This document shows, piece after piece, positions 52,561 to 61,511 of a stretch of 61,996 nt of DNA. The translations under genes and the position numbers were made by a program. The stretch's first letter is position 1. Each line of letters starts with the position of its first letter. The stretch is from Mastigocoleus testarum BC008 (GTDB lineage: Bacteria; Cyanobacteriota; Cyanobacteriia; Cyanobacteriales; Nostocaceae): contig NZ_LMTZ01000152.1 of NCBI RefSeq assembly GCF_001456025.1, positions 1-61,996 on the forward strand, in the 5' to 3' direction. The notes below the pieces were generated by a model. It saw only the letters and a program-made list of their open reading frames with translations. It was not told the DNA's origin and made no database searches.

Positions 52561-52953
52561 CAGTCATCAGTGAATTTTGATAATTAGTTATTAGCTGGAT
52601 AAGTGATGGAGATGGTTTGAGTAACAAGCATAGAAATAGAGTATACAAATGGGTAAGACAAATGGGATTTCAAACACAAAATTATTACTCATTACTGTGC
52701 GCTGTGTACACTTACGTGTCCCGCTAGACCGCCCCGTGAGCGGCGAATGCTAACGCGCCCCACAATACCTAGAGCCTGCGGCGACGGCATGCGGCGACGG
52801 CAGCTCGGAACGTGACGTTAGTCATAGCCTCTAGCTGCGCTAACGTCGTCAGACGCGTGCATTCGTCTTTAGACGCGTCCAAACCGGTACGCTGACGCGC
52901 TTCTACGCGCCCCGCTACCCTAACATTACTCATTACTTATTACTCACTACTTC
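52561..52953. other. spacer between trpEG and trpC holding a GC-rich repeat patch
   Basis: Part of this spacer (about 52697-52919) has high GC in an otherwise AT-rich genome. It contains a 13-bp direct duplication (TGCGGCGACGGCA at 52777-52789 and 52790-52802), two AGACGCGT units near 52851 and 52871, and several GCTAACG and CGTTAGC motifs. Heptamer repeats (TTACTCA, TTACTTC) flank it at 52923-52975 and run into the last codons of trpEG. No coding potential is seen. Confidence 0.7.
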
Positions 52954-55158
52954 TTACTTCTTACTCCTTACCGGTAACTGATAGCTACTATTTACATAGG
53001 TATTGACCAAGTTTTTAACAATCCCCAGTCCAATACCTTCTGCCAAAGTCATGATTGATTCTGGATGGAATTGAACCCCTGCAATTGGTAGGGTTTTATG
53101 CTCAATACCCATAATCACACCATCATCTGATATGGCTGTAACTTTGAGTTCCCCTGGTAAACAGTCGGATAACGCATATAAGGAGTGATATCTTCCCACC
53201 TCAAAGGATTTAGGTAAATTTTTGAAAGTTACTGATTCTGTTTCTGCAACGGAAATTTGGGATATTTTACCGTGTTGAGGATAGTCAAGGATTCCTAGTT
53301 CGCCACCAAAAGCTTCCACAATGGATTGCAATCCCAAGCATACCCCAAAAATTGGTATTTTTCGTTTGACACAAACTTCAATAGTTTCTTTGACGCCGAA
53401 ATCAGTTGGTTTTCCAGGTCCAGGAGACAAAACAACTAAATCTGGTTTTTCTGTATCAAATATTGATTCCGCAAATCCATGACGTAATGTTTTTACTGTA
53501 GCCCCTGTTTGGCGAATGTAATTTGCTAAGGTATGGACGAATGAATCTTCATAATCTATTAACAACACACGCTTACCAACAGCCAAATCCTCTTGTTGAA
53601 ATTCAGATTGTAAATTGTCTTGGAAATTGCTCTTGTTGTAACTAGTCTGAAGTAAAGCCTGAAATAGGGCTGCACCTTTAGTTAAAGTTTCTTGAGCTTC
53701 GGCTTCCGGGTCAGAATCATAGAGAACTGTTGCACCTACTCGCACTTCTGCAATGGAATCCTGAAGTCGAATCGTGCGCAGAATTAATCCTGTATTTAAA
53801 TCACCAGTAAAGTTTAAATAACCTACTGCACCGCCGTACCACCTTCGAGGACTGCGTTCGTGTTGTTCGAGGAATTGCATCGCCCAACGTTTGGGTGCAC
53901 CGGTTACAGTTACAGCCCACAAATGACTTAAAAATGCATCCAAAGCATCAAATTCTGGTCTTAATACGCCCTCAACATGATCTACTGTATGGATCAGATG
54001 GCTATATAGTTCGATTTGACGACGACCAATAACTTTTACTGAACCAGGTTCGCAAATACGTGATTTATCATTGCGATCGACATCGGTACACATCGTCAAT
54101 TCGGCTTCGTCTTTTCCAGAGTTGAGCAGTTTGAGAATTTGGGCTGCATCGCTAATCGCATCCTGTCCCCGACGAACTGTTCCACTAATGGGACAGGTTT
54201 CAACCCGTCGTCCCTCAACCCGGACAAACATCTCTGGAGAAGCACCAATTAAATATTCCCCACCCAAGTTAAAGATAAATCCGTAAGGACTGGGATTAAT
54301 TTCTTTCAAAATTCGGAATAGTTCAGTTGGGGACTGCTCGCAAGGTTGGGAAAATTTTTGTGAAGGAACAACCTCAAATAAATCTCCACGACGGAAATAT
54401 TCAAGTGCTTTATGAACTTGTTCTTGATATTCACCTTCTTGATGGTCGGATGTTTCAGATGGTACTAAATATTTACCTCGGTAATCAATACTTTCTCCTA
54501 TACGGGGCAAGTCTCTAGTGCTACCATACTTGGTGACAAAGTCATATTGCAAACGAAATGCTGTTTGTTGATAATGATCCACAACAACCAATTCATCCGG
54601 TAAATACATTACCAAATCTCTTTGGTCGGGAGTCCGTTGTAGCTCCTTCGGCATTTGTTCAAATTGGAATACTAGATCGTAACCAAAAGCACCATAAAGT
54701 CCTAAGTGCTCATCCTCACTACTTTTGAACGTAGATAATATTTGGCGAATAACTGTGAAAACTGATGGCTGCTGAGAACGTTCTTCCTCAGAAAATAATT
54801 TATCTGTGGAGCGAATAGTCCCAGTTACACAATTATTTTCCTGTTTTACTTCCTTTAAATCTGGGCGATCTATCAATAGTTCCAGTAAATGCTTTAGCAA
54901 CACAAAACCCCGTTCATTGTGTGCTGTTAGCGTAAAATGATTATCACGGGTAGATAACTCTAGAGGAGGATTAACAAAACCAATTGCCCATCTCTTATAA
55001 CGTCCTGGATATTCGTAACTGCTAGTCAATAAACATCCTCTTTGGGAATCAAGACGTAATAAAACTTCTTCTATACCAGTTTCCATGGAAGTTTTAGTCG
55101 CAGTTCGAGATACGAAAATCCCACCGGAAGTTGTATAAGAATGAGTATCTAAATACAT
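52954..55158 (-). CDS. trpEG: anthranilate synthase, fused TrpE-TrpG
   Basis: The 734-residue fused protein has a TrpE part (1-about 515) and a glutamine amidotransferase TrpG part (about 540-734). In TrpE, LLTS at 43-46 in CLLTSSYEYPGRY matches the tryptophan-binding LLxS feedback site; PISGTVRRGQD, DVDRNDKSRICEPGSV and VTGAPKRWAM are catalytic blocks. In TrpG, the nucleophile is Cys607 in FGVCLGLQ and the His699-Pro-Glu701 pair lies in HPES. It makes anthranilate from chorismate and glutamine. Fused TrpEG is known from some proteobacteria and from the redundant trp operon of heterocystous cyanobacteria. The last codons (SKK) derive from the adjoining heptamer array. Confidence 0.97.
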   Translation of the reverse strand: MYLDTHSYTTSGGIFVSRTATKTSMETGIEEVLLRLDSQRGCLLTSSYEYPGRYKRWAIGFVNPPLELSTRDNHFTLTAHNERGFVLLKHLLELLIDRPDLKEVKQENNCVTGTIRSTDKLFSEEERSQQPSVFTVIRQILSTFKSSEDEHLGLYGAFGYDLVFQFEQMPKELQRTPDQRDLVMYLPDELVVVDHYQQTAFRLQYDFVTKYGSTRDLPRIGESIDYRGKYLVPSETSDHQEGEYQEQVHKALEYFRRGDLFEVVPSQKFSQPCEQSPTELFRILKEINPSPYGFIFNLGGEYLIGASPEMFVRVEGRRVETCPISGTVRRGQDAISDAAQILKLLNSGKDEAELTMCTDVDRNDKSRICEPGSVKVIGRRQIELYSHLIHTVDHVEGVLRPEFDALDAFLSHLWAVTVTGAPKRWAMQFLEQHERSPRRWYGGAVGYLNFTGDLNTGLILRTIRLQDSIAEVRVGATVLYDSDPEAEAQETLTKGAALFQALLQTSYNKSNFQDNLQSEFQQEDLAVGKRVLLIDYEDSFVHTLANYIRQTGATVKTLRHGFAESIFDTEKPDLVVLSPGPGKPTDFGVKETIEVCVKRKIPIFGVCLGLQSIVEAFGGELGILDYPQHGKISQISVAETESVTFKNLPKSFEVGRYHSLYALSDCLPGELKVTAISDDGVIMGIEHKTLPIAGVQFHPESIMTLAEGIGLGIVKNLVNTYVNSSYQLPVRSKK

Positions 55159-55527
55159 AGATGATTTCCCCGATCCTGTTGATAGTTAATTAATATTTTG
55201 AGTTAGACTGGACTAGATAAGTTTGATGTAAACTTCGTTAACTTATCTAGTGTAATGTCGATTTATTATTGCTTGGAAACCTAGCATATTTATCGCGTAT
55301 ACATAGCATATATACGTATCATGTCTTGAGAAACTTGGTAATGAGAGTAAGTAATAGTTAACTGGTAATTAACAATGTGTAACAAATTAAAAACTTAATT
55401 AATACAATAAACTAGCCAGTTGACCATAAATCAAGGATGCACAAATGATGTCATTAAACTGATTTATTGCGTGTAAGTCCAATTGTGGCATCATTTTTTT
55501 TGTTCTCAAGTTACGATCATATAGTTT
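55159..55527. promoter_or_regulatory. leader region of trpEG
   Basis: The region contains the 12-bp dyad at 55212-55251 (listed separately). I searched the transcribed strand for a tryptophan-rich leader peptide and found none: CCA triplets on the plus strand occur only around 55416-55422. A TGATG ... CATCATTTTTTTT arrangement near 55445-55500 lies just after the DAHP synthase stop codon; its T-run is on the plus strand, so it does not look like a terminator for that gene. Confidence 0.45.
55212..55251. promoter_or_regulatory. perfect 12-bp inverted repeat upstream of trpEG
   Basis: ACTAGATAAGTT (55212-55223) and AACTTATCTAGT (55240-55251), spacer 16 nt, lie 54-93 bp before the trpEG start codon. 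No U-tract follows on the trpEG transcript, so an operator is more likely than a terminator. The arms carry CTAG, like the TrpR operator of enteric bacteria, but TrpR is not expected in cyanobacteria, so the binding factor is unknown. Confidence 0.55.
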
Positions 55528-56622
55528 TTATACTTTCGAATAATCTTTTGTCACAAATTGGGATAATGTTTGACTTTGTAAAGATTTAGTCCCACGACCG
55601 AAGAACTGGGCTAAAGGTTTTACCTCAAGCATTAGTTCTTGAAATTCCTGTGGTTTTAAAGATTGGGGACCATCAGAAAGTGCTTTGGCTGGATTGGGGT
55701 GAACTTCAATCATTAGAGAATCCGTACCTGCAGCGATCGCTCCCATTGTCATCGTTGGTACGTATTGGGATTTACCAGTAGCGTGGGAAGGATCGATTGT
55801 AATTGGTAAATGAGTTAGCGTTCGCAACACTGGAACTACGGATAAGTCAAGAACATTACGGGTATGCTGACGGTCAAAGCTACGAATACCCCGCTCGCAT
55901 AAAATCACATTGGGGTTACCAGCAGCCAAAATATATTCTGCAGCCATCAACCATTCTTCAATTGTTGCCGAAAGCCCGCGCTTTAGTAATACTGGTTTAC
56001 CTGTTGCTCCCACTTTTTTCAGTAGAGAAAAGTTCTGCATATTACGAGCACCAACTTGCAAAATATCTGCGACATTAGCAATTTTATCTACATCTGCGGT
56101 ATCCATTACTTCAGTAATAATCCCTAACCCTGTCACTTCCCGCGCTTTTGCAAGTAAGTCTAAGGCGCTTTCCCCATGTCCTTGGAAAGCATAAGGAGAG
56201 GTACGAGGTTTGTAAGCTCCTCCTCGAAGAAATTTTGCTCCAGCGGCTTTTACTACCTGCGCTGTTTCTACAATCATTTCTTCATTTTCGACAGAGCAAG
56301 GACCAGCGATGACTACCAAGGGAGAATCTTTCCCAAAATCTACTTTTCCGTTAGGTGTTACAACTGTAACTGTAGAGTATTCACCGTAGCGAAATTCTAA
56401 GGAAGCCCGCTTATAGGGCTTTTTGACTCTAATTGTTTCTTCGATAAAGGGGCTGATCTGTTGGATATATTCGGATTTTATTGCTGCAGTCTCACCAACT
56501 AAACCGATAACTATTTTGTTTTTACCTACTAATTTTTCTGGTACGACATCCCAGCCCTGAAGTTCGTTTATAATGCGTTCAATCTCACTTGGGGGTGTCT
56601 CGTCCTTCATGACAACGATCAT
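55528..56622 (-). CDS. aroF: DAHP synthase (3-deoxy-7-phosphoheptulonate synthase) with ferredoxin-like regulatory domain
   Basis: A 364-residue enzyme of the type I-beta group. An N-terminal ferredoxin-like domain (1-about 70, IVVMKDETPPSEIERIINELQ) precedes the barrel. Barrel motifs are VIAGPCSVENEEMIVETAQ, FLRGGAYKPRTSPYAFQG, VLLKRGLSATIEEWLMAAEYI, ILCERGIRSF and ITIDPSHATGKSQYV. It joins phosphoenolpyruvate and erythrose-4-phosphate to start the shikimate pathway. The N-terminal domain usually mediates inhibition by aromatic amino acids. A strong AGGAGA ribosome-binding site precedes the ATG. As first gene of the trp cassette it supplies precursor; trpEG follows after 369 bp. Confidence 0.93.
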   Translation of the reverse strand: MIVVMKDETPPSEIERIINELQGWDVVPEKLVGKNKIVIGLVGETAAIKSEYIQQISPFIEETIRVKKPYKRASLEFRYGEYSTVTVVTPNGKVDFGKDSPLVVIAGPCSVENEEMIVETAQVVKAAGAKFLRGGAYKPRTSPYAFQGHGESALDLLAKAREVTGLGIITEVMDTADVDKIANVADILQVGARNMQNFSLLKKVGATGKPVLLKRGLSATIEEWLMAAEYILAAGNPNVILCERGIRSFDRQHTRNVLDLSVVPVLRTLTHLPITIDPSHATGKSQYVPTMTMGAIAAGTDSLMIEVHPNPAKALSDGPQSLKPQEFQELMLEVKPLAQFFGRGTKSLQSQTLSQFVTKDYSKV

Positions 56623-57288
56623 TTTGGATTCTCCTAAGTCGATATTTTTTCATCGTCTTTTTTTGTCTTGATTTTATATAGGAGAATACAAGGAAATGTT
56701 ATGCACACAGATGTCTTAATAAGTGGAATATATATTTGTATTATTTTCTCTATAAGTACAGATTATATGACCATGCTTACTACTCCTGGTAAATTATAAA
56801 GTTGATATACCAAGATTATGTATCGGTTTCGCATCAAGCAAAAATCATCAGCTAATATTATTAACGTCTTCCCTGTCTCGTCGTCTATTTCTATTACAGA
56901 TGTTATTGGGTGTTACTGCTTGTGCAACCACTGCTAGATATAGCAATAATCTCAAATTGATTATTGGAGCTATCAATTACGACGAGGGAGAAGAAACAAG
57001 CAAAATACTTCGCCCTTTTTCTGAATCGTATTTGCAACATCTAGTTTAGCTGCGTTAGGGAAAAGCAAATATCAGTAGTTTCCAATTTTTTATCTTCAGC
57101 TAACTATTAAGTTACACTCTATATTTGTTATCTGTAAGAATAGTAATCTCGAAAAACTCACTGATTAAACGCCCAAAGGGAGCGGTCTGCTTTGCTCCGC
57201 TACCCCTACTTGTTAACGCTTTGCTAGCGAATATCCGCTAATAACTTGCGCGTAGCGCTATATGGGTCATTTATCGGACGATACTAAA
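56623..57288. other. intergenic region with a gene fragment and REP-like repeats
   Basis: It contains the pseudogene fragment at 56858-57049. From 57175 to 57262 there are GC-richer repeats (GAGCGGTCTGCTTTGCTCCGC, GTTAACGCTTTGCTAGCG and GCGCGTAGCGC motifs) of the type seen elsewhere in the window. The promoter of the aromatic cassette should lie between 56640 and 56820. Confidence 0.5.
56858..57049 (+). pseudogene. N-terminal fragment of a PhnD-like ABC transporter substrate-binding protein
   Basis: One frame reads SLSRRLFLLQMLLGVTACATT, then NNLKLIIGAINYDEGEE and ends at TAG after SESYLQHLV. It looks like the start of a lipoprotein signal (LGVTAC) followed by the first strand of a phosphate/phosphonate-type binding protein (LxIGxIxYxEGE). 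There is no in-frame ATG; one in another frame at 56818 stops early, so the fragment seems to have lost its start and nearly all of its C-terminus. The identification rests on about 50 residues. Confidence 0.4.
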
Positions 57289-57657
57289 TCAATTTACTTC
57301 TTGTTGAGAAGTATCTTCAGGAGTATGAAAAGTTGGTTTTTTCTCCTCTATTTCTTCAATTTTTTTAATCTTCGTCATATCGATTTTGAGAATAACTTCA
57401 CGCTCATAACGCTCTGGATGTACAAGAATGTCTGCCTCTGTTTCCAACTTGCGTCTTCCTTCTTCAAGGAATCTTTCAGATGCTGTTGGTGAGATTAAGC
57501 CATTTAAAACTGATGGATGGAGATCAGGTAAAGTTCTTGGTACGGGAGCATTATTATTTGCTTTAGCAGTGCTCATCGCACTAATTATTACTAACGCGAG
57601 CGCGATCGCTAAAGAAGTAGAAAAAAAAGAAACAAGGCGTAAAATGTTCGTTTTCAT
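57289..57657 (-). CDS. small exported protein of unknown function
   Basis: A 122-residue protein. A signal peptide (hydrophobic about 6-28) has its cleavage site near STAKA-NN. The mature part is charged: PRTLPDLHPSVLNGL, RFLEEGRRKLETEADILV, then an acidic-basic tail (IKKIEEIEEKKPTF). No family is recognised. The ATG at 57657 is chosen because GGGAGGG lies 7 nt upstream; the upstream codons would add 32 residues that look like intergenic sequence. It reads toward the aromatic cassette. Confidence 0.7.
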   Translation of the reverse strand: MKTNILRLVSFFSTSLAIALALVIISAMSTAKANNNAPVPRTLPDLHPSVLNGLISPTASERFLEEGRRKLETEADILVHPERYEREVILKIDMTKIKKIEEIEEKKPTFHTPEDTSQQEVN

Positions 57658-57904
57658 ATCGCCCTCCCAGCATAATGGAGTGGCATTATTACATAACATT
57701 TTAGCATTTTTTCTCGTCAAATTGGGCGCAAATGCAATACCCGATAACTTCACGCATCCCCTGTGGGGATATCACAAGCTATCAGCAATTACTTTACTAA
57801 TTACCCATTATCAATTGCCCGTCACCATATGACGCTTACGCGTCACGCCTTGCTAACACTGCGTTAACAGTGCGGGCGTATACCAATTTCCATCACCAAT
57901 TACC

Positions 57905-59749
57905 CTAAGCAGTTCCATCCCGATATTCTTCCAATAGTTGAGGTATATAATCATACCCATCAACCCCAATTAGAGAAATAATTCGCGATCGAAATCCCTG
58001 TAAAGCTTTAACAAATCCTTCTTGACCCATTTGTCCTTGCAAAACAATTAATAAACCAGCAGCTTTACGCCATTCATTAGAAGCAATTTGGTTTAACAAA
58101 TACATGCCCAAGCAAGCTGTGTAAATTGCTGTTTCTAATTGTTTTTGACCGTAATAGGCTTCTGCTAAATTAGCCAAGTTTAAACCTTGCAAGTACAAAT
58201 CGCCAGAAACTTGCGCGCTTTTAAAACCTGTTTCTAAATGTTTCACAGCATTTTGCGATTGTTGAATTACTAAGTAAGCAACACCCAAACTACTCGCACA
58301 TAAAGCTTTACTTTGTACGTCTCCCAACTTCTCTGATAATTTTAAACCCTGTTGTAAATAATTAATTGCCGTTTCATAAGTTTCGGGTTCAATTACTTCC
58401 AACTGTTGTGCCTGCATCACTTCGCTGTAACCCAAGTTAGTTAAAGCATTTGCTTCTCCAGTTTTATTACCTGTTTGGCGGCTAAGTATTAAAGCACGTT
58501 GGCTGTAATTAATTGCTTGGGTGTAATCTTTTTGGGCGACGTAGGTACGGCTCAGATGATTATAATTGGCGATTTCACAGGGACTATCCCCAGCGTTCCG
58601 AGCAATCTCTAGTGCTTCTTGGTAGAATTCTATGGAACGATCATATTCTCCCAATGCTCGCTGAGAATTACCCAATAGTGTTAGTATGCGGGCTTTCTCT
58701 TGGGTTCCTTCAACTCGGCGTAACGGCTCATTTAAATATTGCAGTGCATCCCGTAAATAATTACCAGAAAATGAGGCAAAGATTCCCCCATAAAAAGGAA
58801 AATAAGGACGTTGGGCAAAGGTACGTAAAACTTGAAGCATCACTTGAAAAGCAGCATCTGAGTAAGCACTACCCCTAACAAAGCTATCTCCTAACTGACT
58901 CCAAATAACTGCGAAGGTTAAAAAAGTCGAAATTGATAACTTGGAACCTGCTTTCACATTATAAGGTTGCTTATCAAACCAAATAACTAAACCGCGTTGC
59001 AAGTTTTGTAAAATTATGGCAATTTCTACCCAATCTCCCAAACTTAGCTCTGATATTTGTTCCGCAAATTTATTTGCTGACTGATCCACAGCCAAAGTAC
59101 GAAATAATTTTTGGGGTATGTTGCTATTTACTTTTTTTGCCCAAGTTGCCCAGGGTCCGCTTTCTCCGGGGACGCCAGCAAAACCTAGAGTTTCTCCCTG
59201 CTCATACATCCAACTAACTAAATGATCTTGCAAGCGCTGCCAAGATGCAATACCTTTGTTAATCCCTTCCGCAAGTTCTTGTAAGTCAGAATTAATTTCA
59301 GCAAACTGACGTAAAGACTTTGATAGCTGCTGTAATTGCTGTAAATTCAGTGAATATTTCTGATTTGGATCGACAAAGCGTAAAAATATTAGTAACCGTT
59401 TTTCATCTGAAGCTGTAGTGATTTCTCGTGCTGCTGTAGCAATGACTTCTATTGCTTTGGTTTGTTCTTGAACTCGCTCCCACTGATTTTGAATGGTTTT
59501 AATTGCCCGAAAAGCACGGGTGGCTTTTGCTTGTTTTAATTCATCTGTTTCATTCTTAACTTGTGATTCAACATTACTGAACTGCTCTCTCAAAGCCAGT
59601 TCAAAAACTTCTCCCGTACCAGCAGTTACACCGTTGAGTAACATTTGGTATACCTGATTCGTTGAACTAATTTTACCTTTGAGGGTGCTTTGGACAATAT
59701 CATCAATTAAAACCAGATACTTTTCCCGTAATGGTAAAGAGTCAGACAC
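57905..59749 (-). CDS. TPR-repeat protein
   Basis: A 614-residue soluble protein without signal peptide. The N-terminal about 330 residues are helical with no recognised domain and include FLRFVDPNQKYSLNLQQLQQLSKSL. The C-terminal half has at least five TPR units (from about residue 355), for example LLGNSQRALGEYDRSIEFYQEALEIARN, NHLSRTYVAQKDYTQAINYSQRALILSRQ and SLGVAYLVIQQSQNAVKHLETGF. Such proteins act as scaffolds in complexes. It is divergent from the helicase gene across 130 bp; a shared promoter region is possible. Confidence 0.8.
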   Translation of the reverse strand: MSDSLPLREKYLVLIDDIVQSTLKGKISSTNQVYQMLLNGVTAGTGEVFELALREQFSNVESQVKNETDELKQAKATRAFRAIKTIQNQWERVQEQTKAIEVIATAAREITTASDEKRLLIFLRFVDPNQKYSLNLQQLQQLSKSLRQFAEINSDLQELAEGINKGIASWQRLQDHLVSWMYEQGETLGFAGVPGESGPWATWAKKVNSNIPQKLFRTLAVDQSANKFAEQISELSLGDWVEIAIILQNLQRGLVIWFDKQPYNVKAGSKLSISTFLTFAVIWSQLGDSFVRGSAYSDAAFQVMLQVLRTFAQRPYFPFYGGIFASFSGNYLRDALQYLNEPLRRVEGTQEKARILTLLGNSQRALGEYDRSIEFYQEALEIARNAGDSPCEIANYNHLSRTYVAQKDYTQAINYSQRALILSRQTGNKTGEANALTNLGYSEVMQAQQLEVIEPETYETAINYLQQGLKLSEKLGDVQSKALCASSLGVAYLVIQQSQNAVKHLETGFKSAQVSGDLYLQGLNLANLAEAYYGQKQLETAIYTACLGMYLLNQIASNEWRKAAGLLIVLQGQMGQEGFVKALQGFRSRIISLIGVDGYDYIPQLLEEYRDGTA

Positions 59750-59879
59750 TTTTGCAATCCCAGAGTTTTAGATCAATTTTAATCGGACTGGGACACAACT
59801 TTAGTACTATATATAAATGCAGAGTTTTTTTTGTGTCCCCAACTCTTCTACAATTATCTGGGAAAAAGAAAAAAAGCTC

Positions 59880-61406
59880 ATGGCCCGTACGCCAACCTTA
59901 ACTTTCGATCGCGGTACTTTAATTTTACACCCACCACCACGCTGTAAAGCTTGGATGGACTTTGCTACCTGGGACGACCGAATAGAAAAATTTCGCATTC
60001 CGGCGATTCAATATCGTCCTTTAGTGGAAGCATTACAAGCTGAAAATACTGATTTTGTCGATAAAGCCAAGGAATTTTACCCCGTAGAGTTGCTTGCTGC
60101 TTTGGAAATGGAACCATATCCCCATCAAAGCGAAGCTTTAAAAGCATGGAAATTAGCAGGGAGACAAGGTGTAGTAGTACTTCCAACTGCTGCGGGTAAA
60201 ACCTATTTAGCCCAAATGGCGATGCAGGCTACACCTCGTACTACTTTAATTGTGGTGCCGACTTTAGATTTAATGCATCAATGGTACGCCCACTTATTAG
60301 CGGCTTTTCCCGACGCAGAAATTGGTTTATTGGGTGGAGGTTCTCGCGATCGCACGCCCATACTAGTGTCAACCTATGACAGTGCAGCAATTAATGCGGA
60401 AAATTTGGGCAACCGATATGCTTTAATTATTTTTGATGAATGCCATCATTTACCTACAGATTTTAGTCGGGTAATTGCCGAGTATGCGATCGCGCCCTAT
60501 CGTTTGGGTTTATCAGCAACTCCAGAGCGCACAGATGGCAAACACGCAGACCTAAATATTTTGATCGGTAGGGAAGTTTATCGCAAACGGGCTGAGGATT
60601 TAGCTGGAAAAGCGTTAGCAGAACATGAAATTGTTCAAATAAAAGTTAAGTTATCTCAGTTAGAACGGGAAAAATATAATCGATTAATTCAAATTCGTAA
60701 TGATTTCTTAAGAGAATCCAAAATTTCCTTAGGAAGTATTCAAGGTTGGCAAAGATTTGTACAAATGAGCGCTCGTTCTCAAGGCGGGCGCAGGGCAATG
60801 TTAGCACATCGGGAAGCCAAAGAAATTGCTTTGGGTACGGATGGGAAAATTAGGGTCTTAGCAAACTTATTAGCGAAACATTACCCAGAGAGAATTTTAA
60901 TTTTTACCGCAGATAACGCCACTGTATACAGTATTTCTCAGGAATTTCTAATTCCAGCAATTACCCATCAAACCCCAGTTAAAGAGCGCCACGCAATCTT
61001 AACCAAATTTCGGGAAGGGGAATATAGAAGTTTGATTGCTTCCCACGTTTTAAATGAAGGTGTTGACGTTCCATCGGCTTCCGTTGCAATTATTTTATCG
61101 GGAACGGGTTCGGCTAGGGAATATATTCAAAGGCTGGGAAGAGTTTTACGTAAGGGTAATGTAAAAAATAAGCAGGCAATTTTGTATGAGGTGATCGCAG
61201 AGAATACCAGCGAAGAGCGAACCTCGGCACGAAGGAGAGGGGAAGGAGATAAACCACAAAAACAAGAAGGAAAGAAAAAGAACAAAGAAAATCTACGGGT
61301 AGTTTATGGTAGCGGTGGTAAAGGAAGAGAATATAAAGCTGCAGAGCAGATGGAAATTAAATATTCAACCGATGAATCAAAATTGTCAAAAGATGATGAT
61401 TTTTGA
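59880..61406 (+). CDS. XPB/Rad25-like DEAD/DEAH-box helicase
   Basis: A 508-residue superfamily 2 helicase of the archaeal/bacterial XPB type. The N-terminal damage-recognition-like region starts TLTFDRGTLILHPPP. Walker A is LPTAAGKTYLAQ, motif II is IIFDECHHLP, motif III is LSATPERTDGK, and motif VI is QRLGRVLRKG. The linker between RecA domains (about 230-310) contains the thumb-like helical part. The C-terminus is a basic, lysine-rich tail (about 430-508). XPB-type helicases unwind damaged DNA, often with a Bax1/DUF790 nuclease; none is encoded here downstream. The ATG at 59880 is chosen because homology-like sequence begins at MARTPTL; an upstream ATG (59817) would add 21 residues. Confidence 0.9.
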   Translation: MARTPTLTFDRGTLILHPPPRCKAWMDFATWDDRIEKFRIPAIQYRPLVEALQAENTDFVDKAKEFYPVELLAALEMEPYPHQSEALKAWKLAGRQGVVVLPTAAGKTYLAQMAMQATPRTTLIVVPTLDLMHQWYAHLLAAFPDAEIGLLGGGSRDRTPILVSTYDSAAINAENLGNRYALIIFDECHHLPTDFSRVIAEYAIAPYRLGLSATPERTDGKHADLNILIGREVYRKRAEDLAGKALAEHEIVQIKVKLSQLEREKYNRLIQIRNDFLRESKISLGSIQGWQRFVQMSARSQGGRRAMLAHREAKEIALGTDGKIRVLANLLAKHYPERILIFTADNATVYSISQEFLIPAITHQTPVKERHAILTKFREGEYRSLIASHVLNEGVDVPSASVAIILSGTGSAREYIQRLGRVLRKGNVKNKQAILYEVIAENTSEERTSARRRGEGDKPQKQEGKKKNKENLRVVYGSGGKGREYKAAEQMEIKYSTDESKLSKDDDF

Positions 61407-61511
61407 CAGGCAGCATAGTTAGTATAAAAAGTTGCTATTTGCCAATTACCAATTACCAATTACCCATCCCCCATCCCCACAGATACGACAAATTATTTTG
61501 ACCAAAAAAAC

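Noticed and set aside
55159..55527. Tryptophan leader peptide and attenuator
   Set aside because: No short ORF with clustered Trp codons on the coding strand and no stem followed by a U-tract.
47916..56622. Scytonemin gene cluster
   Set aside because: The trp gene order resembles the scytonemin-associated cassette, but no scyA-F, tyrA, aroB or tyrosinase-like gene is in the window.
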